A DNA stretch of 64,000 bases, from contig NZ_FNCG01000023.1 of assembly GCF_900100945.1 (NCBI RefSeq), forward strand, positions 1 through 64,000. The letters are read 5' to 3'. This DNA comes from Mucilaginibacter gossypii. GTDB lineage: Bacteria > Bacteroidota > Bacteroidia > Sphingobacteriales > Sphingobacteriaceae. The notes beneath the pieces were generated by a model, which saw only the letters and a list, made by a program, of their open reading frames with translations, had not been told where the DNA came from and did no database searches. Made by a program: the position numbers and the translations under genes. This document shows positions 8,407-16,230 of this stretch, in pieces; the first letter of the stretch is position 1; every line of letters starts with the position of its first letter.

Positions 8407-9231
8407 TTATTTTGCCTTGCGGATATAAAGACTGCCGAAGGTGGTTTTCATCAATAATTCGGGACCGCCGCCGGCTATTTTCCCGTAAACCCAATCCTCC
8501 ATTTTCAGGCTGTACATTCCTTTTTCACCGGTATTTTTGGTAACAACCGGTTTGCGCTGCTCGGTAACCACATCAAAATCGGTGAATATATCACCCTGAT
8601 CTGATTTTAACTTTACATTGGCCTTAAGGCTTGCCGGGAACGTAACATCAACCTTGCCGTTGAGCGTTGAAAATGCCATGGCCGCTTTTGCATCAATGCT
8701 TTTAAAGCTAACCTCAACATTGCCATTAACCGTATTGGCCACAACAGATCCTGATATATTATTTAGTTTGATATAGCCATTAACATTCCGTATTTCCAGG
8801 TCGCCGCTCAGATTGCTGGCATTGATGTTACCATTATTTACAGTGGACAATTTAACGCTGGTACTATTCATGGGTACTTTAATAGTCAAATTAGTAGTTT
8901 TATTAGGGCTGCCATGAACGTTTACCTGGTTATTGTTTTCCTGGGCTTGTACATCCAGGTTGCTCCCGGCCGATAAACGCCTCATTCCGCCCGGTGCCGG
9001 TTCCTTTTCACGGTGTTTTCTTTCTTCAGCCTGGGCATCAATAATAATATCCTTACCCTCATAACCTGTTATGGTTATTGAACCATTAATCAGTCCAACT
9101 TCCAGTTTATATGGCTTTCCCGGATCACTTAACGGCACAACTAACTGCCCTTTTTCACCGTCCTGCGCCCAAAGCCTCGTGCTTAACAGCGCAGTTAGTA
9201 GTAATATACCTGTAAATCTTATCGTTTTCAT
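8407..9231 (-). CDS. Exported DUF4097-type beta-helix protein
   Basis: A 274-residue protein with a Sec signal (MKTIRFTGILLLTALLSTRL, cleavage near WAQ). Repeated short beta-strand units follow, such as NGNINASNLSGDLEIRNVNG and NGYIKLNNISGSVVANTVNG, as in the DUF4097 / putative-adhesin family predicted to form a right-handed beta solenoid. Function is unknown. In Bacteroidota these proteins are often encoded beside ECF sigma/anti-sigma pairs, as here. It is the last gene of a four-gene minus-strand operon and is 11 bases from its paralogue at 9243. Confidence 0.85.
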   Translation of the reverse strand: MKTIRFTGILLLTALLSTRLWAQDGEKGQLVVPLSDPGKPYKLEVGLINGSITITGYEGKDIIIDAQAEERKHREKEPAPGGMRRLSAGSNLDVQAQENNNQVNVHGSPNKTTNLTIKVPMNSTSVKLSTVNNGNINASNLSGDLEIRNVNGYIKLNNISGSVVANTVNGNVEVSFKSIDAKAAMAFSTLNGKVDVTFPASLKANVKLKSDQGDIFTDFDVVTEQRKPVVTKNTGEKGMYSLKMEDWVYGKIAGGGPELLMKTTFGSLYIRKAK

Positions 9232-9242
9232 GTTGTTATTTT

Positions 9243-10106
9243 TTATTGTTGTTTTTTGATATAAATATTGCCGTTAAGTGTTTCAAACTTAAATAGCTTT
9301 CCGCCTGCCCCTATACGTACGCCATTATTTTTACTAAGCTTGTAAGTAGTGCTGCTGCCGCTTTTTGATTCAGTTTTACTTACTCTTGCAGGCAAAATCT
9401 CTGCATCCGGAAAATCGGTATAAAACTGTCCGTTCATACTTTTAAATTCAAGATCAGCTGCCAGGTTAGCCGGGTAAGTTACTTCAAGCTTACCATTAAG
9501 TGTATAATAGCTTGAAGCATCGGGTGGCACCGAGAGGTAAGTTACATTAAGCGGCCCGTTAATGGTATGTGCGCTGGTTGTACCTTTGGCATTGGCAATG
9601 GTTATGCCGCCGTTTACATTGTTTACTTTTAATGCCCCATATACATCATTAACTTCAATGTTACCATCGTTTACGGTTGATACGCACAGGTTTATACCAT
9701 AGGGCACTTTAACAGTATACTCTAATTTTACCGTATAATCTATATGATGACGATCCTCTCGGTTCCAGTTGCGGCGTGGGCGGGTATCGTAGGGTTCGGC
9801 CGTGTAAGCGATAATACTATCAGCCTTTTGATCAAATCCCAGTTTAACTTCTTTTTTACCGGTTTCTACATCACCAGCGCTTTTGCCCCGGATGGTTTCA
9901 TCTACCTCAATTGATACCTGGTTGCCTGAATATCCCTGCACGGTTATAGAGCCCCAAATATTGTAAATGGCCAGCGTAGTGCCCGAAGCCGCTCCCTGCA
10001 AAGTGAATTGCTTACTGATATGCTCTTTATAATCCTGGGCATGGGCCGAAATTTGGGCAAGGCAAAGCCCCAGACCTGCTAAAACAGGTAATAGTGATCT
10101 TTTCAT
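9243..10106 (-). CDS. Exported DUF4097-type beta-helix protein (paralogue)
   Basis: A 287-residue paralogue of the next gene, with a signal peptide (about 1-23, ISAHAQ). It has the same strand-turn pattern, IWGSITVQGYSG, then NDGNIEVNDVYGALKVNNVN, and ends GNIYIKKQQ. It lies 14 bases downstream of the anti-sigma gene. Tandem duplication followed by divergence is the simplest explanation for the pair. The cargo or surface role is unknown; the family is sometimes annotated as an adhesin, but nothing here proves adhesion. Confidence 0.85.
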   Translation of the reverse strand: MKRSLLPVLAGLGLCLAQISAHAQDYKEHISKQFTLQGAASGTTLAIYNIWGSITVQGYSGNQVSIEVDETIRGKSAGDVETGKKEVKLGFDQKADSIIAYTAEPYDTRPRRNWNREDRHHIDYTVKLEYTVKVPYGINLCVSTVNDGNIEVNDVYGALKVNNVNGGITIANAKGTTSAHTINGPLNVTYLSVPPDASSYYTLNGKLEVTYPANLAADLEFKSMNGQFYTDFPDAEILPARVSKTESKSGSSTTYKLSKNNGVRIGAGGKLFKFETLNGNIYIKKQQ

Positions 10107-10120
10107 GATTTGGTTTATTT

Positions 10121-10936
10121 TTAAATAAGTTGGGTTATCGTTTGTTTGATTTTATCGCGAACGCCATTATCAAGGCCTTTTTGTTTCAGTAGTTCTTTAA
10201 ATGATTTTACTGATCGTTTTTCCTGCAGTTTCAGCATGACATCAGCAATGGCCAGTTGCATCAGCGGCGAATCCTGCTCAACTATTGATTTGATGAGGCC
10301 TTCCCTTACTTCCGGGTAACCGGTAAGGTGTGTCAGCGCATCAAGCGTGCTCAGGCGTACATTTACATTGGGGTCGTTGTTCAGCGTAGCCAGTAAAGCA
10401 TCTATCACCTGCTTATCTGCATGCTTGATCTCGCTGGTATAGCTTACCCCCCTGATCCGCTCGGAGGCTGATGGATTTTCAAGCAGGGCCAGCATCATGG
10501 TTTGTTTAAGCTCATGCACCTGCGAGCTTAGGGCTTTCAGTTGTTTATCCTGGTCATCACTTTTGCTTTTACCGAAAAACAGGTAGCCTGCGCCGACTAA
10601 AATCACAACCATTGCCAGGTTATAGGCCATGGGCCAGCGTGGCTGCCACTCCCAGATCCGGCTTACCTGGTATTTAATATCAGCCCACAAACTCCTTTGC
10701 TCTTTTACAGATTCCTTGTAGGTATCCAGCATGGCATAAAACTTCACGCCCATATTGGCCGATGGTTCGGGCGTTTCGATTTGGCCCATTGCATCCCACA
10801 TTTGCTGAAGTCCCTGCAGCTCTTCGCGACAATTGGCACAGCCTGCAATATGTCGCTCTAAAGCCCCACTTTCTTCAGGACTTAACTCTTTGTTTATCCA
10901 ACCGGTAAACAGTTCCTCATATAGCTCACATTTCAT
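10121..10936 (-). CDS. Membrane anti-sigma factor with zinc-finger and HEAT-like repeats
   Basis: A 271-residue protein. The N-terminal zf-HC2 domain has the zinc pattern of anti-sigma factors (C3, then HIAGCANC with H28, C32 and C35). One membrane span lies at about 103-122 (MAYNLAMVVILVGAGYLFFG). The C-terminal half is helical with HEAT-like repeats (VIDALLATLNNDPNVNVRLS and similar). It should hold the ECF sigma factor encoded 11 bases upstream at the membrane and release it on an extracytoplasmic signal. The HEAT-like repeats in place of a typical sensor domain may serve as a protein-binding sensor. Followed by two DUF4097 genes. Confidence 0.88.
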   Translation of the reverse strand: MKCELYEELFTGWINKELSPEESGALERHIAGCANCREELQGLQQMWDAMGQIETPEPSANMGVKFYAMLDTYKESVKEQRSLWADIKYQVSRIWEWQPRWPMAYNLAMVVILVGAGYLFFGKSKSDDQDKQLKALSSQVHELKQTMMLALLENPSASERIRGVSYTSEIKHADKQVIDALLATLNNDPNVNVRLSTLDALTHLTGYPEVREGLIKSIVEQDSPLMQLAIADVMLKLQEKRSVKSFKELLKQKGLDNGVRDKIKQTITQLI

Positions 10937-10947
10937 CTTATACTGTT

Positions 10948-11496
10948 TTATCGTTCCATTTTTACATAAATACTTTTAAGCTCCTGCATGGCCCGGTGGA
11001 TGCGCACTTTTACTGTGCCTTCGGTCATGCCCAGTATTTCGGCTATCTCCTGGCATTTTAGTTCCTGGAAACGGCTCAGGGCCAAAATCTCGCGCTGGCT
11101 TTCACTTAACTTTTCCATGGCACGATGTAGCTCAGCCTTAGCTTGCTTTTTTTCAAATTGTTCATCCGGCACCAGGCCCCCTGCCATGGTTTCAGCCGCT
11201 TCCACGCCCTCGTGTTGTACCTGCTGTTTGTTTTTGCGCCAGTGATCTTTTAAAACATTGCGGGCGATAGAGTACATCCAGTGGATATATTCGCCGGTGC
11301 CGGTAAACGTGTGCCGGTATTTGAGCATTTTGTAAAAAACCTGCTGTACCATGTCCTCACTTAGTTCGCGCTGGTAGGTCATGTGGAACAGAAAGCCATA
11401 CAACTGCCGATTGTAGCGTTCAAAGAGCATACCCATCCTGTCAAGGTCGCCGGCTTTCACCTTTAGCATAATGGCATTGTCTGTAAGCGTATTCAA
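10948..11496 (-). CDS. ECF (sigma-70 family) RNA polymerase sigma factor
   Basis: A 182-residue protein with sigma region 2 (about 20-90: YNRQLYGFLFHMTYQRELSE ... YIHWMYSIARNVLKDHWRK) and region 4 (about 128-178: LSESQREILALSRFQELKCQ ... GMTEGTVKVRIHRAMQELK). This is the two-domain layout of extracytoplasmic-function sigma factors. It is the first gene of an operon with an anti-sigma factor and two DUF4097 proteins, which are likely targets or partners. A self-activated promoter upstream is likely but was not identified in 11497-11676. Confidence 0.93.
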   Translation of the reverse strand: MNTLTDNAIMLKVKAGDLDRMGMLFERYNRQLYGFLFHMTYQRELSEDMVQQVFYKMLKYRHTFTGTGEYIHWMYSIARNVLKDHWRKNKQQVQHEGVEAAETMAGGLVPDEQFEKKQAKAELHRAMEKLSESQREILALSRFQELKCQEIAEILGMTEGTVKVRIHRAMQELKSIYVKMER

Positions 11497-11622
11497 TCAG
11501 TTTGTAATTATGTAATATACCTTAAGTACTTCAGCGGCGTAAAATGGTTACAGAAAATTTTTATTTTTTTGGAGGATGCAATTGGCGATCAAACTTAACA
11601 GAAATTTAAACCAAACAGGCAA

Positions 11623-11651
11623 TTGGTTTGAAGTGTAATTAACTAACTTTA
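11623..11651 (+). promoter_or_regulatory. Candidate Bacteroidota-type promoter
   Basis: TTG at 11623-11625 and TAACTTTA at 11644-11651 are separated by 18 bases, resembling the Bacteroidota consensus TTTG-N17-20-TAnnTTTG with one deviation in the -7 element. It lies about 25 bases before the ATG at 11677. Confidence 0.35.
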
Positions 11652-11676
11652 TAATAACAATTAAAACCATAACATC

Positions 11677-12039
11677 ATGACCACCACCGAAGTAGCAGCA
11701 AAATTAGTTCAGTATTGCCGCGAAGGCAATCATACCCAGGCTATTGATGAGCTTTATGCAGATAATATTGTGAGCCGGGAGCCAAAAGGTTCGCCAATGG
11801 AGCTTACTGAAGGTAAAGAGGCAGTTAAAGGCAAAACAGAATATTGGTATGCCTCGGTTCAGGAGATTCACAGCGGCGAGGTATCTGACCCGATTGTTAC
11901 CGGTAATTTTTTCGCGGTAACCATGGATATGGATGTTACCTATAAAGAAGGTGGCCGTATGCCAATGAATGAAATTGCGGTTTATGAAGTGAAAGACGGA
12001 AAAATTATAGCCGAGCAGTTTTTTTATAATATGGGCTAA
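11677..12039 (+). CDS. NTF2-like / SnoaL-like small protein
   Basis: A 120-residue protein of the cone-shaped NTF2-like fold: an N-terminal helix with VAAKLVQYCREGNHTQAIDE, the LYADNIVSREP strand, and C-terminal strands NEIAVYEVKDGKIIAEQFFY. Bacterial SnoaL-like proteins act as small isomerases/cyclases or have no known activity; no catalytic residue pattern could be assigned. It is monocistronic, followed by a terminator, and lies between two opposite-strand operons. Confidence 0.85.
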   Translation: MTTTEVAAKLVQYCREGNHTQAIDELYADNIVSREPKGSPMELTEGKEAVKGKTEYWYASVQEIHSGEVSDPIVTGNFFAVTMDMDVTYKEGGRMPMNEIAVYEVKDGKIIAEQFFYNMG

Positions 12040-12064
12040 GCGCACCTAACCAATAATAAATGAC

Positions 12065-12100
12065 AAAGGCCTTCGCTCTCCGCAAAGGCCTTTTGTTTTT
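12065..12100 (+). terminator. Terminator after the NTF2-like gene
   Basis: AAAGGCCTT (12065-12073) pairs with AAGGCCTTT (12085-12093), followed by TGTTTTT. It starts 26 bases past the stop codon at 12039. Confidence 0.75.
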
Positions 12101-12122
12101 ATCTTCGGAGCAATAAAGATCA

Positions 12123-13316
12123 CTATTCCATTGAGCGGATAATACCCAGCTCAAGCCCTCTTAATTCGGCAAGGCCACGCAGCCTGCCAATGGCCGAATA
12201 ACCGGGATTAGTTTTCTTTTTAAGGTCATCAAGCATCTGGTGACCATGATCGGGGCGCATAGGGATACTTAATTTACGTTGTTTCATTACCTGCACCAAC
12301 TCTTTTACCACAGCGTACATATCCACATCGCCTTCCAGGTGGTTATCCTCATAAAAATCGCCAAACTCATTGCGGCGGGTGCTGCGCAGGTGGATGAAGT
12401 TGATCCTGTCGCCAAATTGTTTTACCATGGCTGGCAGGTCATTATCCGATCTTACTCCGTATGAACCTGTGCAAAAGCATAAACCATTGTTTAATGAAGG
12501 TACAGCCTCAATAAGCGCGTTGATATGTTCGGCGGTGCTCACTACCCTTGGTAGGCCTAAAATGGCATATGGAGGATCGTCCGGGTGGATAACCATTTTT
12601 ATATTATTGGCATCGGCAACCGGGATAACCTGCTGCAGGAAAAAGATCAGGTTTTGCCTCAGCCTTTCCGCATCAATGCCGTCATAGGCAGCAAGGGCGT
12701 CCCTGAATTTATCCAGCGTAAAGCTTTCTTCGCTACCGGGCAGGCCGGCTATTATATTGCGCTGAAGTAGTTGCTTGTCATCATCGCTCATGCCACCAAA
12801 ACGGGCTTTGGCACGGGCAAGTTCATCGGCGGTATACTCCTGTTCGGCCCCTTCTCTTTTGAGCATAAATACGTCGAAAGCTATAAATGCAGCATTTTCA
12901 AAGCGGAGGGCCTTTGAGCCGTCTTCAACTGTAAAAGCGAGATCGGTACGCGTCCAATCCAGTACAGGCATAAAGTTATAGGTAACGATATGGATCCCGC
13001 AGGCGGCCAGGTTTTGCAGGCTTTGTTTATAGTTTTCGATGTATTGCAGGTAGTCTCCGGTTTGGGTTTTGATGGCTTCATGAACGGGTACGCTTTCAAC
13101 TACGTCCCAGGTAAGCCCGGCAGCTTCAATGATCGCCTTGCGCTCGTTAATGGCCTCAATTGTCCATACCTGGCCATTGGGTACCTGGTGCAGGGCGCTT
13201 ACTACGCCTGTACATCCCGCCTGCCTGATATCGGCCAAACTTACAGGATCATTAGGGCCATACCAACGCATCGTGTTGATCATACTGAAGGCATTGCTTG
13301 TATTGGTATCACTCAT
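12123..13316 (-). CDS. uxuA: D-mannonate dehydratase
   Basis: A 397-residue protein of usual UxuA length. It opens with MINTMRWYGPNDPVSLADIRQAGCTGVVSALHQVPNG and contains WDVVESVPVHEAIKTQTG, NFMPVLDWTRTDL, MVIHPDDPPYAILGLPRVVS, CFCTGSYGVRSDNDLP, FIHLRSTRR and RPDHGHQML. All are conserved in the TIM-barrel mannonate dehydratase family, and the His, Cys, Asp and His residues in the later motifs are its metal ligands. It converts D-mannonate to 2-keto-3-deoxy-D-gluconate in glucuronate breakdown, in the cytosol. No other uronate gene is adjacent. The upstream region carries repeated GTGTTCAA boxes that may be operator sites. Confidence 0.96.
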   Translation of the reverse strand: MSDTNTSNAFSMINTMRWYGPNDPVSLADIRQAGCTGVVSALHQVPNGQVWTIEAINERKAIIEAAGLTWDVVESVPVHEAIKTQTGDYLQYIENYKQSLQNLAACGIHIVTYNFMPVLDWTRTDLAFTVEDGSKALRFENAAFIAFDVFMLKREGAEQEYTADELARAKARFGGMSDDDKQLLQRNIIAGLPGSEESFTLDKFRDALAAYDGIDAERLRQNLIFFLQQVIPVADANNIKMVIHPDDPPYAILGLPRVVSTAEHINALIEAVPSLNNGLCFCTGSYGVRSDNDLPAMVKQFGDRINFIHLRSTRRNEFGDFYEDNHLEGDVDMYAVVKELVQVMKQRKLSIPMRPDHGHQMLDDLKKKTNPGYSAIGRLRGLAELRGLELGIIRSME

Positions 13317-13351
13317 TTTATATAGTAGTAGATTTAATATTCAAAAACAGG

Positions 13352-13516
13352 GTGTTCAATTTTAGAAAGGTTGAACACTTCAAAAAAAGCCAATATTGAT
13401 AATCAAGCACTTAAGTGTTCAAAATATTACAGCAAAATAACTAAAGCACTAATAATCAACAAAATAACATTTAATAACTTATTTCATTGAACACCTGATT
13501 TTTAAAAATTGAACAC
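13352..13516. promoter_or_regulatory. Cluster of five GTGTTCAA / TTGAACAC boxes upstream of uxuA
   Basis: The 8-mer GTGTTCAA or its reverse complement occurs at 13352-13359, 13371-13378, 13415-13422, 13487-13494 and 13509-13516. The first two form an inverted pair with an 11-base gap. The second and third extend to a 10-base inverted repeat, TTGAACACTT with AAGTGTTCAA. They start 36 bases upstream of the uxuA ATG, a suitable place for a regulator of a catabolic gene. The site is inferred; a degenerate mobile repeat could look similar. Confidence 0.45.
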
Positions 13517-13719
13517 TGACACAGCCATGTCAGTAAACACATATCAAGCTGCAATTATCACGCGCCAATAATCGTTATATTTTTTTAATAGCCTAACAGG
13601 TAATTACAAATAATTTTGTGTGCTGGTTGAGCTTTGAGCAATCTCACATTCAATCCTTTCATTATGCAGCGCGATCCTTACGGCAGGTAAAAGAAATTAT
13701 TGTTATCAAACTTGCATCG

Positions 13720-14100
13720 TCGCGCTCTTGGCCGCGCGGGGCCAGGTACTTTTGTCTTGATACAAAAGTACCCAAAAAATCAAGTCAGCAGGGAGGCTTC
13801 TTTGCGCTCACCCACTCCACAGCCCGTCGCGCCGGCCTTTGCCCTGCAAAACGGGCAGAACCACGGGCTGCAATTATTTTGCCCCGCTACGCTCGCGCTT
13901 TCCCAATGCTTCTGCAAAAACTTGCTATGCCCCTTCCTGCGCTCAAGGCCACTATTGTTCTGCCCGCTTTCACCCGAAGCTTACCTGCTGACGGAAAAGT
14001 GCTTTTTTCAACGGCCCATGTTGAGCCAATCGAAGCATGGTGCGCAAGGCCTTTGCGCGCGACCCTTCGACTGGCTGCCATTGACAAGTGTACAATATAC
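13720..14100. repeat. GC-richer dispersed intergenic element with hairpins
   Basis: Between uxuA and the glycosidase gene. It contains the hairpin TACTTTTGT (13747-13755) with ACAAAAGTA (13762-13770). Near 14025-14085 there is a segment (AAGCATGGTG, then CAAGGCCTTTGCGCGCGACC, then CTTCGA) that reappears in inverted form near 36770-36815. Frames of 150-160 codons open across it on both strands show no protein-family features and overlap each other, so no gene is called. The AT-rich stretch 13517-13719 shows nothing recognisable. Confidence 0.5.
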
Positions 14101-14190
14101 TGATTATCAGACGCAAAAAAATGTCATCTGCAATGCGATCATTTGTGAACAAATAAACCCCTACTCAGGGTGACAAGCCCCTCTCTTGGT

Positions 14191-15861
14191 TTACGCCCAA
14201 TCAAAATCAACCACCCTGCCATTCAGTTTCCATTTGGTTGGCAACATGGTTTCCATCCAATCTAATGGCTGGCCCTGTGGCTGTACTTTGGCGGCTTGTG
14301 CGAAAGCCGTTTTTACTGCTTTCTTTTGATCTTCGCCCATGGCTTCGGGCTGACCGGAGATGAACAGCGGCGCGCCACTTTCGGCTAATAATTGCAGCCA
14401 CTGCTTGTTCCTTTTCCATTCAATATCTTTAGTAAGACCTACGCAATCGCCATCTACTGCATAAAAGGCATTGTGCTGCGGCAGGCGGAAAGCGAGCGTG
14501 TTAACGCCCATTTTACGGGTACGCGCCCATTCATGACCACTGGTATCATCGCCGATACGGCAAAGTTCAAACACCCCGGCCGACAGGTGGCTCATCGTAT
14601 TACAACCAATCACATAAATGCCATCACCCGCGGCTTCACGGATGGAGCGGTACAGGTGCAGGATGATTTCGGCGTTGGTTTTTGTCCTGTCGTTAAAATG
14701 CCAGCCCGGCGAAGTAAAGCTGTCCTTCATATCAAAACCCCAGCGGCCTGCTATGTCATAAGTGGTAAAATCATGCTTTACCATTTCGTATCCCCATTGC
14801 TTGTACACATCAAAATTATGTTTAATACGGGCTATATTTTCGGGGATGGTTGGATCGAGTACCGGATTTTTCGGGTCATCCCTGCCGGGGACCTTTGGCG
14901 CCAGTAAGCTGGTCTTCTCATCATGCTTAGCACAAAGCGGACGCATCCACAGGCCGGGGCGCATACCCAATTTTTTGATCTCATCACCCAGCGCATGCAT
15001 ATCCTTAAACTTATCGTTTGGCTTTGAAAAGTCATCGTTCCAGCCGCCGTCACCGGGTAATAACGGCGAATAAGTGGCCCAACCGGCATCTATAACCGAA
15101 AAAGGTTTATTACTATGATCGGTAACCAGTTCGGCCATCATAGCGGTGGTTTTTTTGATCAGTTCGGCCGAGTTGTTTCCGTAAGCAAAGTACCAGTCGT
15201 TAATCCCGTATACCGGTTGCTTTGGAATGCGCGGCTTTTCGCACATCATTTTACAAAAGCGATGGGTTGCAGCAAAAGTATTCTCTCCTGTTTTAGCATT
15301 GGTGGTTATAACATCCGCAGCATGCAGTTGCCTGTCGCCCAGCAGCACCCCCACACCACCCGAAGTTGTATCCAGGGTAAGTTCAATGCTGTCATTATTT
15401 ACGCCCCACCAGCAAATACTATTAGCACCGGTTTTTACCCCGAAGCAGGCCGTTTGCTTATCATCATGAATAATTACATACCACGGATTTTTAATGCCTG
15501 CAGCTATAGTTTTCCATTGCAGGTCGCCATAAGAACGTTCCCAATGATCGCCCAGGAACTTGGCTGATGCAGCAGTATTGTGTTTCCACTTTAATCTTAT
15601 CGCGTTTAATTCCTGTTTTGGCGATGAAACGAATACGCCAAGTGCATTGCCATTAGTTTTCAAGCTTACGCTTATTTCTTTATTAGCGTAGTGAGATCCG
15701 TTTGACGCAGTAAGCTTAACCCAATCGGTACCGGATTGAGCCCAAACCTCATCAGGGGCGTTCATCATCGCGGCTCCGTTCAGGGCCGAATAAGTAAGCT
15801 TGCTAAAAAGCATTGCAGCGCCCGTGGCTGCAGAAATTTTGATAAAATGCCGTCTTTGCAT
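14191..15861 (-). CDS. Exported clan GH-D (GH27/GH36-like) glycoside hydrolase
   Basis: A 556-residue protein with a Tat-like signal (MQRRHFIKISAATGAAML). Residues about 40-210 form a beta-sandwich-like N-terminal domain. A TIM barrel follows, starting at YGINDWYFAYGNN. Motifs fit clan GH-D alpha-galactosidase relatives: FSVIDAGW, MRPGLWMRP, YEMVKHDFTTYD (candidate nucleophile Asp in KHD) and CRIGDDTSG (candidate acid/base Asp). The protein would act in the periplasm or outside on alpha-galactoside-like or related glycosides. Substrate is unknown. It is monocistronic; the 14101-14190 stretch after it has no hairpin. Confidence 0.8.
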   Translation of the reverse strand: MQRRHFIKISAATGAAMLFSKLTYSALNGAAMMNAPDEVWAQSGTDWVKLTASNGSHYANKEISVSLKTNGNALGVFVSSPKQELNAIRLKWKHNTAASAKFLGDHWERSYGDLQWKTIAAGIKNPWYVIIHDDKQTACFGVKTGANSICWWGVNNDSIELTLDTTSGGVGVLLGDRQLHAADVITTNAKTGENTFAATHRFCKMMCEKPRIPKQPVYGINDWYFAYGNNSAELIKKTTAMMAELVTDHSNKPFSVIDAGWATYSPLLPGDGGWNDDFSKPNDKFKDMHALGDEIKKLGMRPGLWMRPLCAKHDEKTSLLAPKVPGRDDPKNPVLDPTIPENIARIKHNFDVYKQWGYEMVKHDFTTYDIAGRWGFDMKDSFTSPGWHFNDRTKTNAEIILHLYRSIREAAGDGIYVIGCNTMSHLSAGVFELCRIGDDTSGHEWARTRKMGVNTLAFRLPQHNAFYAVDGDCVGLTKDIEWKRNKQWLQLLAESGAPLFISGQPEAMGEDQKKAVKTAFAQAAKVQPQGQPLDWMETMLPTKWKLNGRVVDFDWA

Positions 15862-16005
15862 AGTAGATGTAATTGCAGTGATTATCTGTTAAGGTAACAT
15901 TTAAATTGGTTTACAACGTTACTAAAAGGATTAAGCAAAAACTAATACAATGTTGAATTTTTATTGAAGTTACCCAACCAACTCATCTTGACTGCTTTTT
16001 CAACG

Positions 16006-16052
16006 GCGGCCGGAGGCCGCTTGATAGTTGCCGCTCGGCTGGGGCCGAGCGG
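16006..16052. repeat. Two adjacent GC-rich hairpins
   Basis: GCGGCC/GGCCGC (16006-16011, 16015-16020) is followed by CCGCTCGGC/GCCGAGCGG (16031-16039, 16044-16052). There is no T-run on either side, so a terminator role is doubtful. They lie next to the GAGACGCA element in the 369-base gap 15862-16230, which has no gene. Confidence 0.5.
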
Positions 16053-16079
16053 CGGCGAAATGCAATTGGATTTTTTGGG

Positions 16080-16178
16080 TAGAGACGCATAGTTGCGTCT
16101 CTCATAGGACAAGCGGCTTTCCTCGTCGTTTTTTACTTGCCGTAATTTGCATTAGGGAGACGCAATTATGCGTCTCTA
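16080..16178. repeat. GAGACGCA inverted-repeat element (MITE-like)
   Basis: Each end is itself a palindrome: TAGAGACGCA/TGCGTCTCT at 16080-16102 and GGGAGACGCA/TGCGTCTCTAC at about 16155-16178. The two ends are inverted with respect to each other. The 99-base size and end structure are those of a small non-autonomous element. Confidence 0.6.
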
Positions 16179-16230
16179 CAATTAAAACAATTGAATTTAA
16201 ACAGTTTATCTGTGAAACATAAAGGCCGAA

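Noticed and set aside
13618..14173. Overlapping open frames of 60-160 codons on both strands
   Set aside because: Compositions are Arg/Pro/Ala-rich without any family pattern, the frames overlap each other in several phases, and the DNA contains hairpins and repeat words shared with other gaps.
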